This document shows, piece after piece, positions 34,103-41,964 of a stretch of 64,000 nucleotides of DNA. The stretch covers positions 1,550,001 through 1,614,000 of the forward strand of contig NZ_JAMJWC010000001.1 in the NCBI RefSeq assembly GCF_023554555.1. The letters run 5' to 3'. The DNA comes from Sphingobacterium sp. lm-10. GTDB taxonomy: Bacteria; Bacteroidota; Bacteroidia; Sphingobacteriales; Sphingobacteriaceae. The notes below the pieces were generated by a model. The model did no database searches. It was not told where the DNA came from and saw only the letters and a list, made by a program, of their open reading frames with translations. Numbering within the stretch: position 1 is the stretch's first letter; every line of letters starts with the position of its first letter. The position numbers were made by a program, and so were the translations under genes.

Positions 34103-34149
34103 AAACCATTCTCTTCGTCTTTATACTGAAAGGACGAAGAGAATGGTTT
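34103..34149. terminator. Bidirectional terminator between the lipoprotein gene and apt
   Basis: A perfect 17-bp stem (34103-34119 with 34133-34149) is followed by T-runs on both strands (TTTTTT from 34147 on plus; AAAAA at 34096-34100, giving U on minus). It serves two convergent genes ending at 34074 and 34152. Confidence 0.93.
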
Positions 34150-34151
34150 TT

Positions 34152-34682
34152 TTAATGATACGAAAGCAGCGAAACAACATGCGTACTAAAACGGTCCAAT
34201 CGTCCACTGGCCTGCAAAAAAGCCAGGTTGATTAGAAAGCAAAAACCAGCTACTTCCCCACCCACTTTTTCAATAAGCTTGGAGGCCGCTACCACCGTGC
34301 CGCCAGTAGCCAAGAGATCATCGTGGATCAATATCCGCGCACCTGGAGCTATGGCATCTTCATGGATTTCTATGGTGGCCTGTCCATATTCCAGCTTATA
34401 CGATTCCGAAACCGTTTTGTGTGGTAGCTTCCCTTGTTTACGAATGGGCACAAAAGGTTTGTTCAGGTGATTGGCCAGCATGAGACCAAATAAAAAGCCG
34501 CGGCTCTCGATGCCAGCAATCACATCAAATTCTAAATGTGCTAGCTGTTTGGCAAACTCGGCCACCACTTCACTACATACATCCGCATGCTGTAAAATCG
34601 GCGTAATATCTTTGAATACTATTCCCGGCTGAGGGAAGTTCGGCACATCACGTACCAGGGATTTCAATTTTTCTTCAAGCAT
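34152..34682 (-). CDS. apt: Adenine phosphoribosyltransferase
   Basis: Apt salvages adenine with PRPP to AMP. The 176-residue protein has the expected length and motifs: FPQPGIVFKDITPIL (about 16-30), AGIESRGFLFG, FVPIRKQGKLP and the PRPP-binding loop ILIHDDLLATGGT. The start codon CAT on the plus strand directly abuts the stop of the upstream helix-hairpin-helix gene, so translation is probably coupled. Confidence 0.96.
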   Translation of the reverse strand: MLEEKLKSLVRDVPNFPQPGIVFKDITPILQHADVCSEVVAEFAKQLAHLEFDVIAGIESRGFLFGLMLANHLNKPFVPIRKQGKLPHKTVSESYKLEYGQATIEIHEDAIAPGARILIHDDLLATGGTVVAASKLIEKVGGEVAGFCFLINLAFLQASGRLDRFSTHVVSLLSYH

Positions 34683-35600
34683 CTATTGTTGGAAATCTAA
34701 ATAGGCCTCAATTTTAACAAAAAAATCTGTATCCAGCACAAGTATTTTACGCATATCATCTACCGATTGATAAGCACCGTGCTGATTTCTGTAGTTCACC
34801 ACACGCTCTGCCTGTTTTTTAGATATGTAAGGATGCCGTTGCATTTCATCTGCACTCCAATGATTGATCTGAATTTTACGAAGCCTTGGCGATTCCAGAT
34901 AAAGCTGTTTAAGCCATCCTTCAAGACGTTCCTCCGGTAATCCATATACCTCACGTAGCTGCTCCAGCTGATGAAAACCTCCTAGCAACTCCCGATAGCG
35001 CACGATGCGTGCTGCGTAAACACTACCGATCCCGCGAAGCATCTTCCAATCGGTCGTATCTGCAAGATTAACTTCAATCCGCACCGAAGTGTCAACTCCA
35101 GAAGCGGGGTAGACAGCACGTACCGATTTGCGTGATAGTGGTAAAACGAATTGATCGCGACTGATTTTATTCCTTTCGTGCTTACCTGAGGGGATCCTAA
35201 TAAAAGGAGCGATCCTACGGTACAAAACATCGTCGATTACGTACATTTTCTGTACATCTCCTTTTTCGCGAAAAGTACCCCCTCGCTCCTCATAGCGATG
35301 TATTACAGCAATTTGCTTTGCAGACAGACCCATTTTTGCCCATTCCGATGATGGCAACCGATTGGGGTTAAATGGTTGTATTGACTGAATTTCGTTCGGA
35401 ATATTTGCCGTCGCATTTTCAGGAATTAAGTTGGGGTGAGAAGACGGAAATACCTGCAGCTTATACTCGGGAATAGGATCTTTGGGGAGCAAAGACCAGA
35501 TACTGGGTACGAGGACAAGTCCTAAAATGAAAATAGTGAACACTAAAAAGCCGTTGCGCTCTTTGTAGGTGAGATTAAAAAAATCTTGCAAACGTTTCAT
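34683..35600 (-). CDS. Helix-hairpin-helix protein with one N-terminal membrane segment (ComEA-like)
   Basis: The 305-residue protein has a hydrophobic segment at about 17-36 and then three helix-hairpin-helix repeats: about 75-130 (LSAKQIAVIHRYEERGG), 170-235 (MLRGIGSVYAARIVRYRELLGGF) and 245-300 (ISKKQAERVVNYRNQHG). Proteins with this layout are often called ComEA-like or helix-hairpin-helix domain proteins; such motifs bind DNA without strong sequence specificity. A role in DNA uptake cannot be claimed because no other competence gene is near. It is directly upstream of apt with no gap. Confidence 0.85.
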   Translation of the reverse strand: MKRLQDFFNLTYKERNGFLVFTIFILGLVLVPSIWSLLPKDPIPEYKLQVFPSSHPNLIPENATANIPNEIQSIQPFNPNRLPSSEWAKMGLSAKQIAVIHRYEERGGTFREKGDVQKMYVIDDVLYRRIAPFIRIPSGKHERNKISRDQFVLPLSRKSVRAVYPASGVDTSVRIEVNLADTTDWKMLRGIGSVYAARIVRYRELLGGFHQLEQLREVYGLPEERLEGWLKQLYLESPRLRKIQINHWSADEMQRHPYISKKQAERVVNYRNQHGAYQSVDDMRKILVLDTDFFVKIEAYLDFQQ

Positions 35601-35685
35601 TTCAGGTCAGATTTGGTGAACCCCAATTGCCTGATTGGCAATTTATATGCTTAAATTTGGGATAAATTTTTAACGTACACAACAC

Positions 35686-36294
35686 ATGCACATCGTCAAG
35701 GCTCCATTTCTACTCCGCAGCCTGTATCCGGAAGCTACCTGGAACAGATCACGTAAGGAAAAGAAAATTTACCTGACCTTTGATGATGGCCCAATTCCTG
35801 AAGTTACTCCTTGGATTTTGGACACGCTAAAAGACCATCAAGTGAAAGCTACCTTTTTTTGTGTAGGTGAAAATGTACAGAAAAATGGGAGTATCCTGCA
35901 AAGGCTGATGCAAGAAGGACATGCTGTAGGCAATCATACTATGCAGCACCTGAGAGGCTGGGACACTCCGCACGATATCTATTTGGAAAATGTGGAGGCA
36001 TGTCAAAAACTAATCGATACGCAGCTGTTTCGTCCACCCTATGGCAGAGCGAAAAAATCTCAATTAAAAGCTTTAAAAGAAAAGTACGAAATCGTGATGT
36101 GGGATGTGCTGACAGGAGATTATGATCCTAAAATTAGCCCTGAACAGTGTCTTAAAAATGCTATAAAATACACGAAAAATGGAAGCATCATCGTGTTTCA
36201 TGATAACGTCAAATCATTCAAAAACGTGCAATACGCCTTACCCCGAATGATAGAATATCTACAAAAAAAGGGGTATGAGTTCTCTCTGTTATAA
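35686..36294 (+). CDS. Polysaccharide deacetylase family protein (NodB domain)
   Basis: The 202-residue protein has a NodB homology domain with the metal-binding residues Asp33-Asp34 (LTFDDGP), His85 and His89 (GNHTMQH), the RPPYG motif and the late FHDN. Such enzymes remove N- or O-acetyl groups from chitin-like polymers, peptidoglycan or xylan. No signal peptide is obvious, so a cytosolic or membrane-associated role is as likely as an exported one. The last six bases overlap the end of the convergent DUF4249 gene, one TTA serving as Leu codon on plus and stop on minus. Confidence 0.9.
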   Translation: MHIVKAPFLLRSLYPEATWNRSRKEKKIYLTFDDGPIPEVTPWILDTLKDHQVKATFFCVGENVQKNGSILQRLMQEGHAVGNHTMQHLRGWDTPHDIYLENVEACQKLIDTQLFRPPYGRAKKSQLKALKEKYEIVMWDVLTGDYDPKISPEQCLKNAIKYTKNGSIIVFHDNVKSFKNVQYALPRMIEYLQKKGYEFSLL

Positions 36295-37107
36295 ATTATC
36301 TTCCGTCGTCATCTCCTGGTAATTAGAAAAGTCGAATCGAAATTCTTCTGCACTACTTACGCTGAAATAACCCAATGCTCCGTTAGAAATATTAGAGGTA
36401 GGATTTGCCGGTGCTGCGGATCCAGGATTCGTCGACTGAATTTCGTTCCAGTATCGGAAAACCGATGCACTAATGCTTTGCCTGCGGATAAGCACTTGTG
36501 AAGTCATCTCAATATCGTTATCCACGCTTCCAATCTGGTGTGTTACATATAAGCCATCATTAAACTTATCGCTAAACGCCGCAAAAAACTTCATAGGTCG
36601 GTCATCTACAGAGACATTGTACTTGTAGTAATTATCAATGCCTGCGGGATCCTGGAAGCGTAAAGTGGCAAAATAATAGGTATCACCAAATATATTTTCG
36701 CGTAGCATACCTACAGAGTCTACTCCTACTCGCATAGGCATAGTTTCTGTGGCTTCATACAGCTCCCCGTCTACCGTCACGCGAAGGCTATAGGTATTAT
36801 TTTCACGGACAGAAAATGCGCGGTTAACATAGCCTCTATGTTCATCAGAATAGGTAAATAAAATCGAATTACCTTGTGGTCTCGTCACGCGAACTTCTGC
36901 ATTCTCTACTACCTCATTTGGTCTTGTATCGTTGAAAGGTACCGTACGCGATACGTAAATCACCTGTGTAGTACTGAGATTATTTAGATCTGCTTCGATA
37001 ACGATGCGTGGGTCGGCATCATTGAGGTTGATATCGATTAATTCTTCGCAAGACGAAAAGAATTGACATAAAACCAGAACAAGGGTACCTATATATAATC
37101 TTTTCAT
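36289..37107 (-). CDS. DUF4249 family lipoprotein, partner of the TonB-dependent receptor
   Basis: The 272-residue protein has a lipoprotein signal with Cys20 (lipobox FFSSC) and a beta-sandwich-like body (IVIEADLNN, RVTVDGELYEATETMP) with typical DUF4249 blocks. DUF4249 genes in Bacteroidota usually follow a TonB-dependent receptor and appear to play the surface-lipoprotein role that SusD plays in SusCD pairs. Here it lies 4 bp after the receptor gene. The ligand is not known. Confidence 0.85.
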   Translation of the reverse strand: MKRLYIGTLVLVLCQFFSSCEELIDINLNDADPRIVIEADLNNLSTTQVIYVSRTVPFNDTRPNEVVENAEVRVTRPQGNSILFTYSDEHRGYVNRAFSVRENNTYSLRVTVDGELYEATETMPMRVGVDSVGMLRENIFGDTYYFATLRFQDPAGIDNYYKYNVSVDDRPMKFFAAFSDKFNDGLYVTHQIGSVDNDIEMTSQVLIRRQSISASVFRYWNEIQSTNPGSAAPANPTSNISNGALGYFSVSSAEEFRFDFSNYQEMTTEDNL

Positions 37108-37111
37108 GGGA

Positions 37112-39439
37112 CTAAAACTTAAAATTCCAGGTTACAGAAGGAATTGCTCCGAATAACGCAATCTTGTAGGCCTCGGTCACATTTGGGTTTACTTCACTAT
37201 CTCTAAAATCGATGATGTAAGCGTTGCGCCGATTGTAGGCGTTGTATACACCAAATGCCCAACTAGATTGAAAACGTTTCTTCTGAGGTGTGGGTTCGTA
37301 AACCACTGATAGATCCAGACGATGATAATCGGGCATACGATAGCCGTTGCGTTCGGTATAATAAAACATGGTGTTGCCGTCTACTTGATATTTTCCAGAT
37401 GGAAAAGTAATGGCATTTCCGGTGTTATAGACAAAGGTAGCGCCGGCGGTCCAGCGTTTGGAAAGCTCATACATAGCCACAATAGAAATATCATGTGTAC
37501 GATCTTGTCGCGCGTTGAACCAATTGCCCTCATTGATCTGGTCAAACTGACGCTCACTTTTAGCCAAGGTATAACTCACCCAACCATTCAGCCTACCACT
37601 ATTTTTTCGCAAAAGCCATTCCACTCCATAAGACCGCCCTTTTCCGAATAACAACTCGCCTTCCAGTTGATTGTTGGCTTGCAGATCGGCTCCATTCCGG
37701 AAATCGATCTGATTCTGCATATCCTTATAATAGATTTCGGTAGAAAACTCATAGCCATTGTTCGCAAAGTTTTGGAAATAGCCGAGCGACACCTGATCAG
37801 CAATCTGCGGTTTTATATTCCTACTACTAATCACGTACTGATCTGTCGGCAAACTCGAAGTAGTATTCGTGAGCTGATGCAAATGTTGTACAATGCGATT
37901 ATAACTTCCTTTGATACTATTGTTGCGATTGAGTAAATAGCTCATGGAAAGGCGTGGTTCAAGATTTAGATAGTTTTTCACAATCTCGCGCCCATCATAT
38001 CGTTGCTGACCGATCGCTTCACCATCACTATCAAAATCGTAAAAAGTGCCTGGGCCCATCACCATAAAGTTAGTAAGTCTCAGCCCATAAATCATGGAAA
38101 AACGATCTGTCACATTCCACTCATCCGAAGCGTAAATGGCAGACTCTACCCCCTGTCGGGTATCCACTGATATCGAATTGACCGTTGTATTCGCGGCAGC
38201 GCTAAGACTAGCAGGGCTAATACGTTGATTCAACACATTTAAGCCAAAGCGAAACGAGTGATTATTGATACCATAATACGTAAAATCCTGTTTCAGATTC
38301 CAGTTTTGAATTTGAGAAGCGATTCCAAAATCATTGTCATTGCTGTTAACCCGCACATTATAGGTAAAATCACTATAAATTAAGGAAGTATTACTAAAAA
38401 GCTTGTCATTTAGAATACTATTCCAACGTAAAGTAGCTGTCGCATTGCCCCAATCAAAACTAAACAGATCAGAATAACCCAAATCATCTTTCCCAAAATA
38501 GCCAGATAGATACAAGGTGTTTCGGTCGTTAATCTTGTAATTCATCTTTGCATTCAGATCATAGAAGTAAAGCTTACTTTGGTTAACATTTTCGTCGTTA
38601 GACAATTTCAAAAACAGATCGGCATAGGTTCTACGTCCACTCACCATGAAAGAACTTTTATCTTTGATAATGGGACCGTCAATTTTTACGCGAGAGGCGA
38701 TTAAACCCACACCACCTTCTACACCAAATTCTTTCTGGTTTCCATCTAGCATATTGATATCGAGTACCGAAGATATACGGCCTCCATACTGCGCTGGAAT
38801 CCCTCCTTTAAAAAGGTTTACATCTTTTATAGCATCTGAATTAAAGGTGGAGAAAAAGCCTAATAAATGAGCCGCATTATACACGATAGCTTCATCTAGC
38901 AGGATCAGGTTCTGATCTGCTCCGCCACCACGCACAAAGAAATTGGAAGAGCCTTCGTTGCCTGTAGCTACTCCCGGCAATAACTGGATGGTTTTGAGTA
39001 TATCTTGCTCACCAAAAATTACCGGGATCTTTTTGATCTCTTCCGTCGTGATTTTCACAGCACCCATTTGTGGACTTTTCACCTGATTGCCCCTGGAAGA
39101 AGCAGAGACTACAATTTCTTCAATCTCCTTATCTTGATGGGTGATTTCAAAACTGCGCTGCACATCCTGCTCTAACACGATGCTAGTGGAGAAAGTGGTA
39201 TAGCCTACAAAAGATATTTCTACCTGATGTGTGCCCGCTGGCACCTGTACTGAAAAGAACCCGTAACTGTTGGTACTAGCAGAAATCTGTAGGTCAGGCA
39301 GCTTGATCATGGCACCAATCATCGTTTCGCCAGAGCGAGCATCTTTTACAAAACCGCTGAGTGTTACACGATTTTGAGCCTGAGCTACATCAATAAATAT
39401 CAATAAGGTATATAGCGCAAAGAATATCCGAAGCATCAT
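37112..39439 (-). CDS. TonB-dependent outer-membrane receptor with carboxypeptidase-like N-terminal domain
   Basis: The 775-residue protein has a signal peptide (about 1-21), a carboxypeptidase-regulatory-like beta domain (residues about 24-105, LSGFVKDARSGETMIGAMI), a plug with FVRGGGADQNLILLDEAIVYN, and a long barrel ending in VTWNFKF with the terminal aromatic residue. It is shorter than SusC (about 1000) and lacks a SusD partner; instead a DUF4249 lipoprotein follows. Substrates of this subclass are not generally known. Two Met codons at the start are equally possible. Confidence 0.92.
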   Translation of the reverse strand: MMLRIFFALYTLLIFIDVAQAQNRVTLSGFVKDARSGETMIGAMIKLPDLQISASTNSYGFFSVQVPAGTHQVEISFVGYTTFSTSIVLEQDVQRSFEITHQDKEIEEIVVSASSRGNQVKSPQMGAVKITTEEIKKIPVIFGEQDILKTIQLLPGVATGNEGSSNFFVRGGGADQNLILLDEAIVYNAAHLLGFFSTFNSDAIKDVNLFKGGIPAQYGGRISSVLDINMLDGNQKEFGVEGGVGLIASRVKIDGPIIKDKSSFMVSGRRTYADLFLKLSNDENVNQSKLYFYDLNAKMNYKINDRNTLYLSGYFGKDDLGYSDLFSFDWGNATATLRWNSILNDKLFSNTSLIYSDFTYNVRVNSNDNDFGIASQIQNWNLKQDFTYYGINNHSFRFGLNVLNQRISPASLSAAANTTVNSISVDTRQGVESAIYASDEWNVTDRFSMIYGLRLTNFMVMGPGTFYDFDSDGEAIGQQRYDGREIVKNYLNLEPRLSMSYLLNRNNSIKGSYNRIVQHLHQLTNTTSSLPTDQYVISSRNIKPQIADQVSLGYFQNFANNGYEFSTEIYYKDMQNQIDFRNGADLQANNQLEGELLFGKGRSYGVEWLLRKNSGRLNGWVSYTLAKSERQFDQINEGNWFNARQDRTHDISIVAMYELSKRWTAGATFVYNTGNAITFPSGKYQVDGNTMFYYTERNGYRMPDYHRLDLSVVYEPTPQKKRFQSSWAFGVYNAYNRRNAYIIDFRDSEVNPNVTEAYKIALFGAIPSVTWNFKF

Positions 39440-39457
39440 TAAAAATTAATTGTGCGA

Positions 39458-40279
39458 TTATTGCACTTCTCCATCAAGAAAAACCTGATTAAAGAAGGCA
39501 AACTGGAAATCGAGTGATTTATTTACATACGCCCAATCATGCCTCCCGGGCATACTTTGATAATGGTGCGGTATGTTGAGATCGGTCATTTTTTCGTGCA
39601 GACGTTGATTTACTCCGTAAAAGAAATCATCGCGACCGCAATCAATATAAATAGGCAAAGACGTACCCCCCACCAAATGAAGCATTTCCATAATGGTATG
39701 CGTTTTCCAGCGCTCTGGATTTTCTGCATAGTTCCCCAGCCGCTTAGCCATGTCCCAATTATTTGGGAACGGACGAATATCTACCCCTCCGGCAATACTC
39801 CCGACAGCACCATACACGTCCTGGTGTCTCAACGCAAGATACAAAGCCCCGTGGCCTCCCATGCTAAAGCCCGTAATGGCACGATAACGCGCGTCGTTTT
39901 GCGCAGGATAGTGCTCGGTAATATATTGAACCAATTCTTTAGAAACAAAGGTTTCGTATTGAAAGTTGGTATCGCCTTCAATATCCCAATACCAGGAACC
40001 ATGCCCTCCGTCTGGACACACAACAATCATTTGATAGTGATCTACCATTTCCTGAAGCCGCATCACGCGCTGAACATAATCATGATATTTACCGCCGAAA
40101 CCATGTAATAGATACAAAGTGGGCATTTTGTCTTTAGCAGTCTTTATCGTAGGTTGCACAACGACTGTTTTTATGCTTTTTTGCATGCTATTGCTAAACA
40201 CGTCGACCGTGTCGACTTGTGCGCCCAGCAATTGTTGACACAACAGCAGGAAACACACCAGCATATAGGAAAGTTTCAT
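39458..40279 (-). CDS. Exported alpha/beta-hydrolase esterase (esterase D / feruloyl-esterase-like)
   Basis: The 273-residue protein has a signal peptide (about 1-20) and the esterase fold: LYLLHGFGG (56-63), the nucleophile elbow GFSMGGHG with Ser139 and a late His in GRHDWAYVNKSL. Members hydrolyse acyl esters, including feruloyl or acetyl groups on plant polysaccharides, or S-formylglutathione in the cytosolic branch; the signal peptide argues for the former. It lies 18 bp before the TonB receptor in the same direction, with 1 bp overlap to the next upstream gene. Confidence 0.9.
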   Translation of the reverse strand: MKLSYMLVCFLLLCQQLLGAQVDTVDVFSNSMQKSIKTVVVQPTIKTAKDKMPTLYLLHGFGGKYHDYVQRVMRLQEMVDHYQMIVVCPDGGHGSWYWDIEGDTNFQYETFVSKELVQYITEHYPAQNDARYRAITGFSMGGHGALYLALRHQDVYGAVGSIAGGVDIRPFPNNWDMAKRLGNYAENPERWKTHTIMEMLHLVGGTSLPIYIDCGRDDFFYGVNQRLHEKMTDLNIPHHYQSMPGRHDWAYVNKSLDFQFAFFNQVFLDGEVQ

Positions 40280-41172
40280 TAGTTAATGAGTTGATACTGG
40301 TAAAGGTACGAATCCAAACCTAATGGTCGCTCACTAATTGTATAAAAACTTCGGCTATTACGATCAAAGGCGATTGCTTCTCCTTGCGGTTCTGGAGCAT
40401 AGGGAATTTCTGTATATGCCTTTTGCAGTGCAGATATTACGGATTGCGATGGGTCGCGGCGCCAGTGATAAATATTGGTAAGATTTCGGATTAAGATATC
40501 TTGTCCATTGGGAGATATATCAGCAGCGGTGACAAAGAACAGAGGTAGCTCTGCTTCCTTTTTTAATAGGTAGGGCTTGTTAGATCCAGCGTAATGAGCA
40601 TCCTGTAGAAAGTTCGCACTATACACATGCACATGGAAATCTCTTTTGGAGATCAGAATCAATTGATTGGTAAGCGGATCAACAAAGAAGGCTTCCGCAT
40701 CTCTAGGACCATCTGGGTAGACTGCAGAAAAGGAAGATACCTGAGTAATCTGCTCCTTAAGATCTCCCTTTTGCCATACTGGCTCTGGAAATAAATGAAA
40801 TACAACCTGCTTCCTTTTACCCCTATTGTCGCCAATATCTCCGACTACCAAATGGTATTTTCCATCCTTCACCACCCAAGCTATTTCCTCAAAATCTCTA
40901 GCGGAAACCCCTTCGAGGCCGTAGGTACACAATAAATTAGCAACAGAATCGATTAAATAGATATTCGCCTCATCGCCACTGTCATTATGCACCCAAAAAC
41001 AATGCGGATTAGCAACCGAAGGCACCATGCCCGAAAGTTCTTGCAGGGCTGGATGCCTCACCTTACCCAAGGTTTGGCGAATAGAATCTGGATGCACTTG
41101 TGCATGCATCAAAGAGACAGAAAATCCAATTAAGCTTAGGATAAGACAAAGTCTCCAATGTATGCGGCTCAT
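40279..41172 (-). CDS. Exported protein of unknown function, predicted beta-propeller-like
   Basis: The 297-residue protein has a signal peptide (1 to about 24, ending LMHAQ). The mature part shows repeated strand patterns with aromatic residues (FWVHNDSGDEANIYLID, KYHLVVGDIGDNRGKRK, QLILISKRDFHVHVYSAN, DILIRNLTNIYHWRRD, QGEAIAFDRNSRSFYTISE). The GDIGDNRG and QGEAIAFD blocks recall phytase-like or SdiA-regulated propellers, but I cannot assign a family firmly. ATG 41172 is used; an in-frame GTG at 41187 is less likely. It overlaps the esterase start by 1 bp. Confidence 0.75.
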   Translation of the reverse strand: MSRIHWRLCLILSLIGFSVSLMHAQVHPDSIRQTLGKVRHPALQELSGMVPSVANPHCFWVHNDSGDEANIYLIDSVANLLCTYGLEGVSARDFEEIAWVVKDGKYHLVVGDIGDNRGKRKQVVFHLFPEPVWQKGDLKEQITQVSSFSAVYPDGPRDAEAFFVDPLTNQLILISKRDFHVHVYSANFLQDAHYAGSNKPYLLKKEAELPLFFVTAADISPNGQDILIRNLTNIYHWRRDPSQSVISALQKAYTEIPYAPEPQGEAIAFDRNSRSFYTISERPLGLDSYLYQYQLIN

Positions 41173-41211
41173 GCGTATAGTAGTCACAGCAATATGAATA
41201 ATAAAATCAAT

Positions 41212-41862
41212 TTAGTTCGACGCAAATGCGGCAATTAGCTGTGGGCGGAATGATGTATCTTTTTCTGAGATTTCGAAAGACTTCCGGTAGGTATCTAACA
41301 CAGCAAACACTTCCGCTTCAGCCCCTAACTCATTTTCCAGAAACAGTTTGAAGCTGTACGTTGCCTGCTTATCTGTTCCAAGGTCTATAGCTTCATTATT
41401 AGAGGAGAAAACAAGTGGCGCTACGACACTAGCCGTCATCTTACCCGTATCTTTCAGATCGAATAAGTCTTGTAGTGCCTGCACAAAATGATCTGAAGAT
41501 GCTCCGAGAGAAGAAAACCGGATAGCACCTGGTACAAAACCATTCTCTTGATCCGGTTCTCCGGAAGCGGTCACTCCAGCAGCAATCTTTTTCAGCACTT
41601 CGATTTTCAGTCCAACAGTATCTTCTCTGAAAATAGATTTTGCGGTGTAGATGATGGTGGAGTCTGTTTGCTCTTCACCAACAATATTTAGGAAAAACCT
41701 AAATTTAGCGGCTTTCTCGTCATTTACAAACGGGCGACTGTCCATCACCTGATCAGTGTTAGCAGATTCCGTGCTGTCACTTCCTTGTTGTTTTGGAGAC
41801 TGGCAACCTACCAATGCACCCAACAACGCAATCATACCGAGTATAGCATATCTTTTTTTCAT
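41212..41862 (-). CDS. Lipoprotein of unknown function
   Basis: The 216-residue protein has a lipoprotein signal with Cys20 (lipobox ALVGC) and an acidic, Ser/Thr-rich linker to about residue 45. The rest is mixed alpha/beta with no recognised motif (KFRFFLNIVGEEQTDSTI, FVQALQDLFDLKDTG). It lies 39 bp upstream of the propeller-like gene and may be its co-transcribed partner. No function can be given. Confidence 0.72.
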   Translation of the reverse strand: MKKRYAILGMIALLGALVGCQSPKQQGSDSTESANTDQVMDSRPFVNDEKAAKFRFFLNIVGEEQTDSTIIYTAKSIFREDTVGLKIEVLKKIAAGVTASGEPDQENGFVPGAIRFSSLGASSDHFVQALQDLFDLKDTGKMTASVVAPLVFSSNNEAIDLGTDKQATYSFKLFLENELGAEAEVFAVLDTYRKSFEISEKDTSFRPQLIAAFASN

Positions 41863-41964
41863 GGTCTTTAGTTTTGATCGTTTAACAAATCTGCAAAAAA
41901 TTAGTTTGAGAAGGAATAGGTGATCGTGTTATTTTTTAAAAGCCTTCGCTGGGCGAATACAAAA

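Noticed and set aside
39539..40108. 189-codon open frame on the plus strand
   Set aside because: It is fully antisense to the esterase gene, whose signal peptide and Ser elbow are clear; the antisense translation shows no domain or signal.
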